Below the pieces are notes generated by a model, which saw only the letters and a program-made list of their open reading frames with translations, was not told the DNA's origin and ran no database searches. Both the position numbers and the translations under genes were made by a program. From contig CAYLRO010000020.1 of assembly GCA_964386635.1 (NCBI GenBank), positions 1 through 49,396 of the forward strand: a stretch of DNA of 49,396 nt, written 5' to 3'. This stretch comes from Sabulitectum sp964386635. Its GTDB lineage: Bacteria; Fermentibacterota; Fermentibacteria; Fermentibacterales; JCC-6. Below, one piece after another: positions 15,677-24,985 of this stretch (positions within the stretch are counted from its first letter, which is position 1; the number at the start of each line of letters is the position of its first letter).

Positions 15677-17353
15677 TCAGCAGAGGCGGGTCTGCCCCAT
15701 GACTTTGTGAAGTGTTTCCTCAATCCCGACAGTTTTCTTCAGAAGCACACTTATGAATGGATCTTCCTCAAGCGGGAGGCGTACATCGAGATAGTCATCT
15801 ATTATTTCTCCACCTCGATTGAAATCTTTCATTCTCGAAGATAGTGCGCTCTCTCTTATCTGTTCAATCAGGTCAAGAAACTCGCCGGCATCACACCGGG
15901 TGATCTCTCCGGATTTGAGCTCTTCATCCAGTTCAAATGTTCTGAGACATTTTCTGTAAACCTGTATTCCACTGAGACGGTCATCTTCCGTAATGAAATT
16001 CCGGCCTGCTCCTTCAGTTGAGCCGGATTCCAGCCTTCCCAGTGCAGTCCGGACCATGGACAAAACCTCATCTGTAAACACTTTCGTCTCCACAGGAGTG
16101 TGCACAGCTCTGGTTCTGTTACTGTATTTCCATTGATTTCGTAATACTGAGTAGAGATTGGAATGAAGCATCCATCCTGGCACAAGTCTGCACCATCCTG
16201 CCGGGGTTCCCTCAGGAGCATCACCGGAGGATACAATAAGCGAGAACGGGTATTCAACCTTCTGGGAAAGAGTGGTAACCCCTGTAGCAATTACCGAATA
16301 AGGGCTTCTGCTCAGATCAGCGGGATACTTAACAGCGGTGCTCAGCCCGAAAAACAGCCCGGTTCCCGGTCGTATCTCCTGATCTGGAACCCTGGATGTA
16401 TGGTTGCTTCCCACATTGGCTCCGTAGCCTACATTTCCCCGGCCACCTGGCCAGAGCGCAGCAATAAGAAGGGACTGGTGGTGCATTGCCGTGAGAGGAC
16501 CAGCAACAGAAGCGGTAATCTCCCCCTGGCCGAGTACGCTGTCTGCCCCGAGAAAAGAGCATGTCAGTACGCCATGCTTCTCCACTGTGGAGCATTCACC
16601 CACTACTGAGTCTTTAACAACCGCAAGAGAAGACACCTCTGCATTCCACTGCAGAACGCTTCCGTGAAGCTGGGCTCCATCCTTTGCCGCCGCCCCTGAC
16701 ATGAGCAGTGAACCTCTCATGGGTCCCGAAGCTTCTGCTCTGGATCCTTGAAGGAAAACACACCCGCGAATAAAAGGACAGCATGATAAAACCACATCTT
16801 CACCAATGATACCTCTGACAGCATCGACTTGATCTCCAATCAGAAGAGATGCTCTGCGGGAAAGCTCTCTCCCCTCTCCGGATGCCAGGAATGCTGCATC
16901 AAGATGGGTCATCTCAGGAATGATGGGTATGGATCTTTCTCCGGTTTCAAGGCCGGCCTGTATCACTCCGGGAAGGAACTCGTCACTGTTTTCCCAGGTG
17001 ATAACACCGCTGAACTCCACAGTACAGCCGGGCATCAGGGAATAACCCTTTATCAGGCTGCATGATCTTACTGCAAGAGGTCCGTTCAGAGTACATCCTG
17101 TAATCCGGGAATCGGACAATTCACCTGATGGAAGGTGTATGAGCACATCACCTGCAAAGATGCATGATCTGATCAGGTTCAGGTTGGTTTCTTCAGTGAT
17201 CCTGACCCGGGTCCAGTCTCTGCAGACAGATCCTCTGCTTTCAACTGCAAGGATCTCCTCCCGGGTAAGTCTGCGGTGAACAGCAGCTTTAATGTCAGGG
17301 GAGGTCTGGAACAAATCACAGAAATTACCGGCCTTCCGGAGAATATCAGTCAA
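15677..17353 (-). CDS. DUF4954 family protein (left-handed beta-helix-like)
   Basis: About 558 residues from a TTG at 17353, which follows GAGAGGCGG at good spacing and overlaps the dehydrogenase stop by 8 bases; an in-frame start at 17389 would give a 44-base overlap. The central part is a series of short imperfect hexapeptide-like turns (SCIFAGDVLI, SCSLIKGYSL, GCVFLQGSR, GSVLQWNAEV), typical of sugar-nucleotide transferase beta-helices. The signature GANVGSNHTSRVPDQEI and PGTGLFFGL is diagnostic of DUF4954, found mainly in Bacteroidetes and spirochaetes. A helical C-terminal domain follows (about 440-558). Function unknown. Confidence 0.88.
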   Translation of the reverse strand: MTDILRKAGNFCDLFQTSPDIKAAVHRRLTREEILAVESRGSVCRDWTRVRITEETNLNLIRSCIFAGDVLIHLPSGELSDSRITGCTLNGPLAVRSCSLIKGYSLMPGCTVEFSGVITWENSDEFLPGVIQAGLETGERSIPIIPEMTHLDAAFLASGEGRELSRRASLLIGDQVDAVRGIIGEDVVLSCCPFIRGCVFLQGSRAEASGPMRGSLLMSGAAAKDGAQLHGSVLQWNAEVSSLAVVKDSVVGECSTVEKHGVLTCSFLGADSVLGQGEITASVAGPLTAMHHQSLLIAALWPGGRGNVGYGANVGSNHTSRVPDQEIRPGTGLFFGLSTAVKYPADLSRSPYSVIATGVTTLSQKVEYPFSLIVSSGDAPEGTPAGWCRLVPGWMLHSNLYSVLRNQWKYSNRTRAVHTPVETKVFTDEVLSMVRTALGRLESGSTEGAGRNFITEDDRLSGIQVYRKCLRTFELDEELKSGEITRCDAGEFLDLIEQIRESALSSRMKDFNRGGEIIDDYLDVRLPLEEDPFISVLLKKTVGIEETLHKVMGQTRLC

Positions 17354-18215
17354 CTCTGTTCCGCCTCTCGCCCCTTTGCCATGCGGCAATATTCATAAGT
17401 GCTTCAGAAGTTCTGCGCTGCAGTGCCTCTGCTGTGTTGTAACCCATGTGAGGCGAGATTATAACTCCAGGCAGTTTTCTGAGAGGATGGTCACCGGGAA
17501 GAGGCTCAGGGCTTGTGACATCGAGAGCAGCGCCACCGAGAAAACCGTCCATAAGCAATTTCAGAAGCATTGACTGATCCACAATATCTCCTCTTGCGGT
17601 GTTCACCAGTACTGCTCCCTCCTTCATCATGTGCAGTCTTCTGCTGTTCATGAATCCCCTGGTTGTTTCATTGAGAGGGAGATGCAGAGAGAGTATGTCG
17701 GATTCCCTGAGCACCGTATTCAGATCCTCATAGCTCCCGGGAAATCTCTTTCTCTTTGATCTGCTCCAGCCTATGATCCTGCATCCCGCCGCTTTGAACA
17801 ATTCGGCTGTCTGTATGCCTATCTCACCGGTACCCAGGATACCAACAGTCTTTTCACAGAGCTCAATACCGTGCTTTCTTCTTGGGTCCCGCAGAGACTT
17901 CACAGTAAGGGCAAAGGCAAGCTCGGAAACACTTCTGGTGGAATAACCGGGAACATTACTCACGGCTATCCCGTATTCTCTGGCAGATGAGATATCAATA
18001 TGGTCATATCCTGTGAATGCCACGGAAACAATGCCACCCAGGAGAAACTTCATCATCTCTCTGTCAACCGGCCTTCTGACAGTTATAAGACCGGAGTGCC
18101 CGTTGGGTTGATTTCCGCCCTCTATCTTCCACCCGGGCAGTATCCGGGAAGCAGCAATTTTAGTCTTTGCCGGAGAAATACCAGGTTCCTGAAGAATCAG
18201 AAGTTTCCTTTTCAA
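17346..18215 (-). CDS. D-2-hydroxyacid dehydrogenase (NAD-dependent)
   Basis: About 289 residues. I start it at the TTG at 18215, directly after the pepD stop (18217-18219), with an AGG-containing SD; the ATG at 18263 would overlap pepD by 47 bases. The NAD-binding GILGTGEIG lies near residue 125. Catalytic residues of the family are present: Arg in NTARGD, Glu in TSPEP and His in SPHMGYNT. It reduces a 2-keto acid to the D-2-hydroxy acid or the reverse. It is somewhat short at the N-terminal substrate domain. Substrate is not evident. Its 3' end overlaps the DUF4954 gene. Confidence 0.88.
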   Translation of the reverse strand: MKRKLLILQEPGISPAKTKIAASRILPGWKIEGGNQPNGHSGLITVRRPVDREMMKFLLGGIVSVAFTGYDHIDISSAREYGIAVSNVPGYSTRSVSELAFALTVKSLRDPRRKHGIELCEKTVGILGTGEIGIQTAELFKAAGCRIIGWSRSKRKRFPGSYEDLNTVLRESDILSLHLPLNETTRGFMNSRRLHMMKEGAVLVNTARGDIVDQSMLLKLLMDGFLGGAALDVTSPEPLPGDHPLRKLPGVIISPHMGYNTAEALQRRTSEALMNIAAWQRGERRNRVD

Positions 18216-18216
18216 C

Positions 18217-19632
18217 TTACCTGTTTCCCAGCAGATCAATAAGGAAAAGCAGGAAGGAATCAACAGATTCTATATTGACTGATTCTCCAGGGACATGAAC
18301 ATCGCTGATATCAGGGCCAACGCTGATCATATCCAGGCCCCCTACTCTCTCGCCGATAATGCCGCACTCAAGACCTGCATGTATTGCCTCGATAGCAGGC
18401 TCGGTACCAAGACACCGTCTAACTGAAGCACAGGCAGCCTCAAGCAGATCGCTGGAGGCGTCAGGAGTCCAGCCGGGGTATCCGTCACCTGATGTGACAG
18501 TGGCACCGGCAAGCCTTCCGATGGCGGCAATTGAATCCACATGTGCATTCTTGCCTGATTCAACAGCGCTTCTGATACTGAGCAGTATCTCTGCCCTGTC
18601 ATTTTCCCACTTTACTCTTGCAAGATTGCAGGAAGTCTCTACAAGATCATCTACCACACCACTCATCTTCTCCACGCCGTGAGGCAGCGCCAGCAGAACA
18701 TCAACAATAATCGAAGATGATTTTTCAGTGAGTTGTTCGGTTACAGAAATTTCTTCGCATTCCACTGTGATGGAATTCTCTATACCTGCGAACTCCTCCT
18801 GGAAATCCTTTTTCAGAATAGAGCAGAGAGTTCTTGCTCTTGCAGCATTATCAACAGCAAGAGTTGCCTCTGCCTGTCTTGGAATGGCATTGTGCTTTGT
18901 ACCGCCTGAGAAGCTCACCAGCCTTGCGTCAAGAAGCTCCTCCAGCTGTCTGCAGATCCTGGCTGTCAGTTTTACTCCGTTGGCATTATCAGAATTGATC
19001 TCTATTCCAGAGTGGCCTCCGTTAAGGCCATCAACAGTTATACGAACACCTGCCCCATCAAACTTCTCCATCTGAACAGGAAGTGAGATTCGAACATCCC
19101 TGCCGCCTGCGCAGCCAATTGTAACAACACCCAGCGCTTCGGAATCCAGATTTATCAGCTGCTTCGCTGTAATCCACTCAGGAGGAAATCCCAGAGCCCC
19201 TACAAGACCCCGTTCCTCGTCCACGGTGAAAAGACACTCAAGGGGGCACAACTCCGGATAACTCCCGTGAAGAAGCTCAAGCATAACAGCAACACCGATA
19301 CCATTGTCAGCTCCCAGTGTTGTTTCTCTGGCAACAAGAGTCCCGTTCTCAACCTCAGATGAAATCGGATCTCTCATGAAATCGTGGAGGCTTCCGGATA
19401 TCTTCTCTCCCACCATATCCATGTGAGCCTGCAGAGCAACAGTTTCACCCTTCCCGGGCTTTCGGATGAGAACATTCATCTGGCTGTCTGTTAAAACCTC
19501 CAGGTTCCTCTCTCTGGCAAAACCCGTGAGATAACTGGAAACAGCGGCTTCATTCCCGCTGGTGTGCGGAATCGCACAGAGATCCTTGAAGAATTTCCAT
19601 ACTGGTTTGCTGGTCAGCTCAGGTGGGAACAT
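18217..19632 (-). CDS. pepD: Aminoacyl-histidine dipeptidase (PepD, M20 family)
   Basis: About 471 residues, the usual size for PepD. The ATG at 19632 overlaps the amidotransferase stop by one base and has AGGAG upstream. Di-zinc site residues typical of M20C are seen: LQAHMDMVGE (His, Asp) near 70, LGADNGIG (bridging Asp) near 110, DEERGL (catalytic and ligand Glu) near 140 and DVHVPGESV (final His) near 450. IPHTSGNE near the N-terminus is also characteristic. It hydrolyses Xaa-His and other dipeptides in the cytoplasm. The neighbouring amidotransferase and peptidase T genes suggest peptide and amino-acid use. Confidence 0.93.
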   Translation of the reverse strand: MFPPELTSKPVWKFFKDLCAIPHTSGNEAAVSSYLTGFARERNLEVLTDSQMNVLIRKPGKGETVALQAHMDMVGEKISGSLHDFMRDPISSEVENGTLVARETTLGADNGIGVAVMLELLHGSYPELCPLECLFTVDEERGLVGALGFPPEWITAKQLINLDSEALGVVTIGCAGGRDVRISLPVQMEKFDGAGVRITVDGLNGGHSGIEINSDNANGVKLTARICRQLEELLDARLVSFSGGTKHNAIPRQAEATLAVDNAARARTLCSILKKDFQEEFAGIENSITVECEEISVTEQLTEKSSSIIVDVLLALPHGVEKMSGVVDDLVETSCNLARVKWENDRAEILLSIRSAVESGKNAHVDSIAAIGRLAGATVTSGDGYPGWTPDASSDLLEAACASVRRCLGTEPAIEAIHAGLECGIIGERVGGLDMISVGPDISDVHVPGESVNIESVDSFLLFLIDLLGNR

Positions 19633-20330
19633 CACATCTCCTGTTCAAAGGTTTTTAGAAAGTGTCCGAAGATCACTTCTCCTGTATTCAAGTCAGGTCC
19701 CTGAGAAATCGTATCTTCAAGGCTTATACCGTTCCTGCTGAATATCTCAGGATCATCACTGTAACACCGATTCCCGGTTATTCTGTCAAATTCAGGATGG
19801 AATTGTGTTCCCATCAACTTCATTTCCATGTTAACAAAAGCCTGTATCCGTGTGTGAGGATTTGTTGCAGTAATAATGGAACCTTCAGGCAGCTGCAACA
19901 CGCAGTCGTAATGCGACTGCCAGACCCTTTTTGCTCCGGTAATACCAGGTACCGGCCACTGGGGAAGAAAATCCACAGGAAGCCATCCGATCTCTATTGA
20001 ATCAGCTCTGCCGACTCCCCCAGAACCGCAGAACACCTTTGCCAGCAGCTGGTGGCCATAGCAGATGCCCATCTGAGGAACTCCGCTGCCTGAACAGTCC
20101 TTGACGAAGGAAACTGCTCCTGGTGTAAACACTGGATCATCAACAATGGAAAGGGCTGAGCCGGAATGTATTGCCGCAATGTAACCACTGGGATTCAGCT
20201 TTGGAAACTCCCGGTCAGGATTTACCTTTACTACTGTTAATGGAATGTCAAACCACCGGCTGATATTTGCCCCGGATTTGCCGTCAACTGAATAGTCAAG
20301 AATAAGAAGAGTTTTGTTCACAGATTTCAT
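19632..20330 (-). CDS. Class I glutamine amidotransferase domain protein
   Basis: About 232 residues. The start is uncertain: ATG at 20330, or a GTG at 20321 which has GGAAGGGA at better spacing. The glutaminase nucleophile elbow is GICYGHQLL (Cys about residue 90), and GTQFHPEFD holds the His-Glu pair of the triad. It resembles stand-alone GuaA-like amidotransferases. These release ammonia from glutamine for a partner synthase or act as gamma-glutamyl hydrolases; no partner synthase is adjacent. First gene of the overlapping run with pepD, the dehydrogenase and DUF4954, and divergent from the radical SAM gene. Confidence 0.87.
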   Translation of the reverse strand: MKSVNKTLLILDYSVDGKSGANISRWFDIPLTVVKVNPDREFPKLNPSGYIAAIHSGSALSIVDDPVFTPGAVSFVKDCSGSGVPQMGICYGHQLLAKVFCGSGGVGRADSIEIGWLPVDFLPQWPVPGITGAKRVWQSHYDCVLQLPEGSIITATNPHTRIQAFVNMEMKLMGTQFHPEFDRITGNRCYSDDPEIFSRNGISLEDTISQGPDLNTGEVIFGHFLKTFEQEM

Positions 20331-20434
20331 TCCCTTCCAGAACAATATTTATGGTAACAATAACAGAGCCATGAAGGCAATTGCAACATTCCTCCCGCTT
20401 ATGTATCATACTTCTCCAGAGAAGGGAGTTCCTT

Positions 20435-21439
20435 TTGCATAAACTTATTGCCAGGAAGAACAGATTCCCCTGGTTCAGATCTGTAAGTCCCTCCAGAAAA
20501 CTCACTGTCAGGATGGACACCACAAATCACTGTAATCTGAGATGTTCAATGTGCCCCATGCGCCTTTCAGACGGAGACCCTGAAAGAAAGTGGCATCACA
20601 TGAGCCCTGATGTGTTCCGGAAAATCAGGCAGGAAGTCTTTCCCATAGCCAGAACAGTGGGTATCTCCTGCGGTGCTGAACCCCTGACAAACCCGGGATT
20701 CCCGGAGCAGCTCAGGGAACTTTACAAAAGCGGGGTGCCCTACAGAGAGATGGTTACCAACGGTACACTGCTCAACGATGAATGGATCAGTGCAATACTC
20801 CGTTATCCTCCCACAACTCTGTCTGTTTCAATTGACGGAGCAACGGACAGAACCCACGGTGCAATAAGGGACGGAGCAGATCTGTCAAAAACAATTGAAA
20901 TGCTGAAAAGGCTTGTTTCTCTCAGGGGAAGAAGGTTGTTTCCCATGCTCTGTTTCAGCACAACACTTCAGCGTGACAATCTTGATGAAATGGTGGAAAT
21001 TGTAACTCTGGCTGCAAAAACCGGCGCAGTTTCATCCGGTTTTGTACCCCTGGTACCGTATCTGGGATTAAACACTCTGGACAGAGTGCTGAACACTTCG
21101 GACGAGAATGTAAGATCCATTATCAATTCAGCCAGGAGAAGAGCACAGGAACTTGGGATAGACTTCAACCTGTCAGAAGATGTTTCAAGGGGAAAATCGG
21201 CGCATCCCTGCCCCTATCTCTCTGATACGGTTTACATTGATCCTGATGGATCAATCTTCCCCTGTCCCTACTGGAATACGGAAAAACCACTGGGCAACAT
21301 CAGAGACGGTTTTGCCGAGATCTGGCAGGGAGCAACCTACGAAAGGTTAAGGCAGGGAAAATTCCAGGAAGAAGACAACTGTGCCGTCTGCCCTGAAATA
21401 ACAATGAGAACGGTTGAGGTAACAAAAAGCCGATCCTGA
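20435..21439 (+). CDS. Radical SAM protein with SPASM-like C-terminus
   Basis: About 334 residues from a TTG at 20435 with GAAGGGAG six bases upstream; the frame is open to 20381. The radical SAM cluster motif CNLRCSMC occurs near residue 30 after the strand LTVRMDTTNH. Glycine-rich and ribose motifs follow (GISCGAEPLTNPGF, LSVSIDGATDRTHGAI). The C-terminus has CPYLSDTVYIDPDGSIFPC and a later CAVC, the pattern of an auxiliary Fe-S (SPASM/twitch) domain. Such enzymes modify peptides or serve maturases; no candidate precursor peptide is visible next to it. Convergent with the following gene, only 3 bases apart. Confidence 0.9.
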   Translation: MHKLIARKNRFPWFRSVSPSRKLTVRMDTTNHCNLRCSMCPMRLSDGDPERKWHHMSPDVFRKIRQEVFPIARTVGISCGAEPLTNPGFPEQLRELYKSGVPYREMVTNGTLLNDEWISAILRYPPTTLSVSIDGATDRTHGAIRDGADLSKTIEMLKRLVSLRGRRLFPMLCFSTTLQRDNLDEMVEIVTLAAKTGAVSSGFVPLVPYLGLNTLDRVLNTSDENVRSIINSARRRAQELGIDFNLSEDVSRGKSAHPCPYLSDTVYIDPDGSIFPCPYWNTEKPLGNIRDGFAEIWQGATYERLRQGKFQEEDNCAVCPEITMRTVEVTKSRS

Positions 21440-21442
21440 CAA

Positions 21443-21958
21443 CTAGGGGAACGCGGTTATTCCCATGAAGCTTGCGACCTTCCAGACATCATCCTCATAT
21501 GCCATGAGAGCCTGTTGCGGGATCTCGTTACCGGAAGCTGTTCTGAAAATCAATTCTACAGTTGCCGATCTGCCGTCAATCGCCACATTGTCAATTTCAA
21601 GTTCATACGGCGTATACCTGGCGCTTATCATAGGCAGTGAAAGGGTCTGAGCAAGGTAATCTGCTGATGACCACTGTTCAGCTCCATCGCTATCCACATC
21701 ATAACCTGCAGACAGGAGTCTCCTCACTGTTCCTTCAGGATCTCTGTCGATGTTCTGCTTTATTGTGTTAAGCATTGCGTCTACCTGGGTCATTGCTTGA
21801 GAAGAAAACATATCTGAAGCTGTAACGCCGTCTCCGGACTGGAGAGCCGTCATAAAAACACTAATTCCGGAACGAATCAATGAATCTGCCTCTGCATCAT
21901 CCGAGAAAGCGATCCCGGAAAATACCAGCAAAACTGCCAGTAAAGCCCTGCATTTCAT
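21443..21958 (-). CDS. Exported protein of unknown function
   Basis: About 171 residues. The start at 21958 follows a GGGG-containing SD; earlier in-frame codons reach 21988. The N-terminus MKCRALLAVLLVFSGIAFSD is a signal peptide. The mature part looks like a SnoaL/NTF2-like or DUF4878-type fold: a helical section on exported mass (ADSLIRSGISVFMTAL) followed by strands (IDNVAIDGRSATVELIF) and a final VWKVASFMG strand. This is only a shape-level impression. Promoter should lie in 21959-22028. Confidence 0.72.
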   Translation of the reverse strand: MKCRALLAVLLVFSGIAFSDDAEADSLIRSGISVFMTALQSGDGVTASDMFSSQAMTQVDAMLNTIKQNIDRDPEGTVRRLLSAGYDVDSDGAEQWSSADYLAQTLSLPMISARYTPYELEIDNVAIDGRSATVELIFRTASGNEIPQQALMAYEDDVWKVASFMGITAFP

Positions 21959-22028
21959 AAATCCCCACTTCCGACATGCTGCCCACAAGCAAAATAGAGA
22001 AAGGATGTCCGTGACGCAAGGGGGTCTG

Positions 22029-23246
22029 TTAAAGGTTCTCGCCCCACACTGTCAGTACATTTTTCAAGCCCTGAAGTGCTATCTCCAGACCCTGAACAGC
22101 AACCCACTCTCTTCTTGAGTGAAACAGTTCACCTCCAGTTGGCAGATTTGCAGTAGGTACTCCCATGAAGCTCAGTCTGGAACCATCTGTTCCACCCCTG
22201 ATAGAACCCTCAATGGGATCAATTCCGCACCTGCTGAATCCCTGGAGAGCATAATCAACAAGCCTTCGGTCCTTCTTCAATATCTCTCCGGGATTGCTGT
22301 ACTGCTCCTTCATTACAAGGTCAACAGAAGCTCCTGGAAAGAGTGCAGCCAGGCAGTCTCTTATGGCTTCCATTCTCTGCTTTCTCTTAACAATACCCTC
22401 AGTAGTGAAATCCCTGAGAATGGTCTTCACTTCAGCTGAACCGGTAGTTCCCCTTACATAAAGGGGATAGTCATAACCCTGACGGCCACTGCTGTTCTCA
22501 GGCATTTCCTCGGATTTCATCATGGAAATAAGCTCGCCGGCAATCCTTACAGCATTCACCATGCTTCCTGAAGCACTTCCCGGGTGAACCTCCCTGCCGG
22601 CTATCTTCCAGTCGGCTGACCATGCATTGAAGGTTTCAGATGCGATCTCGCAAACCTCACCGCCATCAACTGTATAGGCAAAATCAGCTCCGAATCTTTC
22701 AACATCGAAATTGTTTACCCCTTTACCAACCTCTTCATCCGGGGTGAAAGCTACAACAACAGGTGGTCTCTTAATTTCAGGGTTCTCCGTAAGCCACCTG
22801 CATGTTTCCATGATAATGGCAACTCCAGCCTTGTCGTCAGCGCCAAGAAGAGTTGCTCCATCAGAGGTAATAACAGTTCCGCCAATGTAGCGATTCATGT
22901 CTGCACATTCTGCAGGATCTATCACCACCCCTTCCTTTAGTTCTATACTGCCACCATCCCAGTTGCTGTGAAAAATGGGATTCACATTCTCTCCCGGCGA
23001 TTCAGGTGATGTGTCCACATGGGCAATCAGACCCAGGGTTTCCTGCCCTTCACCTCCAGGTACTCCGGCATAGAGAACCCCTTCAACAGAAAGGAAAATA
23101 TTTTCCATGCCCATCTGTTCAAGTTCCTTCTTCAGTATCCGCAGAAGATCGAACTGCCGGGCTGAGGTGGGACTTTCAACCCCGTCCGGATCTGAAGTTG
23201 TAAAGACCCTGGCATACCGTACAAATCTCTCGGTCAATGAATTCAT
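22029..23246 (-). CDS. pepT: Peptidase T (tripeptide aminopeptidase, M20B)
   Basis: About 405 residues, normal for PepT. The start at 23246 follows the SD AAAGGAG; an in-frame ATG lies 15 bases upstream. Zinc and catalytic motifs: IAHVDTSPESPG near 78, LGADDKAGVA near 137, FTPDEEVGKGV near 170, YTVDGGEV near 192, GGTDGSRLS near 348 and NLPTGGELFHSRREW with the last His near 375. It removes the N-terminal residue from tripeptides in the cytoplasm. Together with pepD it points to growth on peptides. Divergent from the HTH-EIIA gene. Confidence 0.95.
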   Translation of the reverse strand: MNSLTERFVRYARVFTTSDPDGVESPTSARQFDLLRILKKELEQMGMENIFLSVEGVLYAGVPGGEGQETLGLIAHVDTSPESPGENVNPIFHSNWDGGSIELKEGVVIDPAECADMNRYIGGTVITSDGATLLGADDKAGVAIIMETCRWLTENPEIKRPPVVVAFTPDEEVGKGVNNFDVERFGADFAYTVDGGEVCEIASETFNAWSADWKIAGREVHPGSASGSMVNAVRIAGELISMMKSEEMPENSSGRQGYDYPLYVRGTTGSAEVKTILRDFTTEGIVKRKQRMEAIRDCLAALFPGASVDLVMKEQYSNPGEILKKDRRLVDYALQGFSRCGIDPIEGSIRGGTDGSRLSFMGVPTANLPTGGELFHSRREWVAVQGLEIALQGLKNVLTVWGENL

Positions 23247-23279
23247 GATGACTCCTTTCATAGCTTAATACCGGGGTAG

Positions 23280-23314
23280 TATAATTGCCTGAGACAGTAT
23301 CAGTCACGGAGGGG
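23280..23314 (+). promoter_or_regulatory. Possible promoter and RBS of the HTH-EIIA-pyrBI operon
   Basis: A perfect TATAAT -10 hexamer sits at 23280-23285 in the divergent space between pepT and the HTH-EIIA gene. A weak -35-like TTCATA lies 17 bases upstream (23257-23262). A strong SD GGAGGG follows near 23309 before the ATG at 23328. The -10 is seen directly; the promoter call is inference. Confidence 0.45.
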
Positions 23315-23327
23315 ATTTAACAGAAGC

Positions 23328-24050
23328 ATGGATCGTTTTCTCACTGAAAAGGACATCGCAAGATTCCTGGGGTTAAGCATACCTGACACAGGTAAATACC
23401 TGAAGGGAAGCAATCTCAGAGCAATTCAGCGACAGGGCCGAATGGTTTTTCCCAGAGATGAAGTGATGAACTGGATCTCCGAAGATTTCAGTTCTTTGAC
23501 CAGTGAAAGACTCATGAAGGCGGATGTGGCATCCGGGGACCACGGCGGACTTGATCCGTTTACCTGCGGGCTCACTCAGCTTCTCATGGGAGAAAGATTG
23601 TACTTCCCTGAGAAAACATCAACAAAAGCTTCTGTCTTCAGATGTCTTTCTCAGAAGGCGGTTGAGCTGGGAGCAGTCTATGATCACGTTGAGCTGAGAG
23701 ATCAGCTTGAGCAGAGAGAAAAAGTAGTTTCAACAGCTCTCAAGTGCGGTGCGGCCCTTATTCACCCTCTTGAAATCAGCAGACTTTATGTGGAAAATGA
23801 GCTTCTTCTGCTTATGATCCCCCCTCATCCCATTCCATTCGGAGAGTCATCAGGAAGGCTCACGTCCCTGTTTTTCCTTCTGCTCTTTCCTGATCCCCAC
23901 AGACATGTTCACATACTTGCACGGATTAACAGACTGTTGAGAAGTGAAGACTTTATAGAAAAGCTTCTTGCCTCTGAAACAGAGGAGGAAGCGCTGGATG
24001 CTGTTCATGAGAGAGAACTGGAAGTAATCAGTTCAAGCGTAAAGAACTGA
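23328..24050 (+). CDS. Excisionase-like HTH fused to a PTS EIIA(Ntr)-like domain
   Basis: 240 residues. Residues 1-55 resemble a MerR/excisionase-type DNA-binding helix-turn-helix: LTEKDIARFLGLS, then a basic wing and FPRDEVMNWI. After a linker, residues ~80-230 resemble PTS EIIA type 2/nitrogen-regulatory IIA: MGERLYFPEKTSTKASVFRCL, a helix, then the phosphorylation site region GAALIHPLE with His146 at the place of the usual IPHG His. The C-terminal helices (ARINRLLRSEDFIEKLLAS) also fit. It should act as a regulator that reads phosphorylation state. It lies 11 bases upstream of pyrB on the same strand. Confidence 0.75.
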   Translation: MDRFLTEKDIARFLGLSIPDTGKYLKGSNLRAIQRQGRMVFPRDEVMNWISEDFSSLTSERLMKADVASGDHGGLDPFTCGLTQLLMGERLYFPEKTSTKASVFRCLSQKAVELGAVYDHVELRDQLEQREKVVSTALKCGAALIHPLEISRLYVENELLLLMIPPHPIPFGESSGRLTSLFFLLLFPDPHRHVHILARINRLLRSEDFIEKLLASETEEEALDAVHERELEVISSSVKN

Positions 24051-24061
24051 ATGGAGGAAGA

Positions 24062-24985
24062 GTGAGTTCATTTAAAGGAAGAGACATTGTATCTCTGCGG
24101 GATATGACCATTGATGACCTGTGGACAATCGTCCACAAAGCCGGGGAGATGAAAGAGGGCAGACACATCGACTGCCTTAAGGGCAAGACTATCGCCTCAC
24201 TTTTCTTCGAGCCCTCCACAAGAACACGCCTTTCATTCGAGTCTGCTGTTCTGAAAAGCGGAGGGCAGGTCTTCGGATTCGCCGATCCCGGAGCTTCATC
24301 ACAGAAAAAGGGAGAATCCTTTGCAGATGCCATAAGAACGGTAACAGGCTACTGTGATGCAATGATCATCAGGCATCCTGTTGAGGGAGCCGGCAGACTT
24401 GCAAGCGAAACTGCAACAGTTCCTGTAGTAAATGCGGGAGATGGAGCGAATCAGCACCCCACTCAGACATTCCTGGACCTTTTCACTATCTATGAGGAAT
24501 TCGGAAGACTGGAAGACCTGAACATCGGGATCATGGGCGATCTTAAATATGGAAGAACTGTTCACTCCCTGACCCACGCAATGTCCATGTTCAATGCGAA
24601 AATGATCTTCATCTCTCCGCCTTCTCTTCAAATGCCTGACGCCATTCTCTCAGAACTTGAAGAAAATAATATTTCATACAAAACTGCAACCTCTCCAGAG
24701 GACGCAGCAAATATGGATCTGGACATACTTTATGTAACCCGGATCCAGAAGGAAAGATTCGGAGACCCTCAGGAATACAAGAATGTCGCTCACAGTTACA
24801 GGATTGACTGCGAAACAATCAAAGTACTGGGTGACAAGGTCAGAATTATGCATCCCCTGCCAAGGGTGGATGAGATAGCCGAGGAAGTGGACCCTACACC
24901 AAATGCCATATACTTCACCCAGGCGCACAATGGTGTACCCACAAGACAGGCTCTGCTGGGACTGGTGACGGGAGGGATCAACTGA
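24062..24985 (+). CDS. pyrB: Aspartate carbamoyltransferase, catalytic subunit
   Basis: 307 residues with a GTG start behind GGAGGAAG. It condenses carbamoyl phosphate with aspartate in pyrimidine synthesis. Signatures: carbamoyl-phosphate loop FFEPSTRTRLSFE near 45, HPVEGA and HPTQTFLDLF in the middle, and HPLPRVDEI near 265. Motifs at their usual positions make this ATCase rather than ornithine carbamoyltransferase, which is confirmed by the regulatory subunit gene that overlaps the last base of the stop codon. Confidence 0.97.
   Translation: MSSFKGRDIVSLRDMTIDDLWTIVHKAGEMKEGRHIDCLKGKTIASLFFEPSTRTRLSFESAVLKSGGQVFGFADPGASSQKKGESFADAIRTVTGYCDAMIIRHPVEGAGRLASETATVPVVNAGDGANQHPTQTFLDLFTIYEEFGRLEDLNIGIMGDLKYGRTVHSLTHAMSMFNAKMIFISPPSLQMPDAILSELEENNISYKTATSPEDAANMDLDILYVTRIQKERFGDPQEYKNVAHSYRIDCETIKVLGDKVRIMHPLPRVDEIAEEVDPTPNAIYFTQAHNGVPTRQALLGLVTGGIN

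Noticed and set aside
15608..15844. Plus-strand 78-codon ORF
   Set aside because: It begins inside the operator and runs antisense to the DUF4954 gene, which has clear family motifs; no SD.
20345..20400. Imperfect inverted repeat ATGG...CCAT in the divergent space upstream of the radical SAM gene
   Set aside because: Arms are only 4 bases and no matching regulator is nearby.
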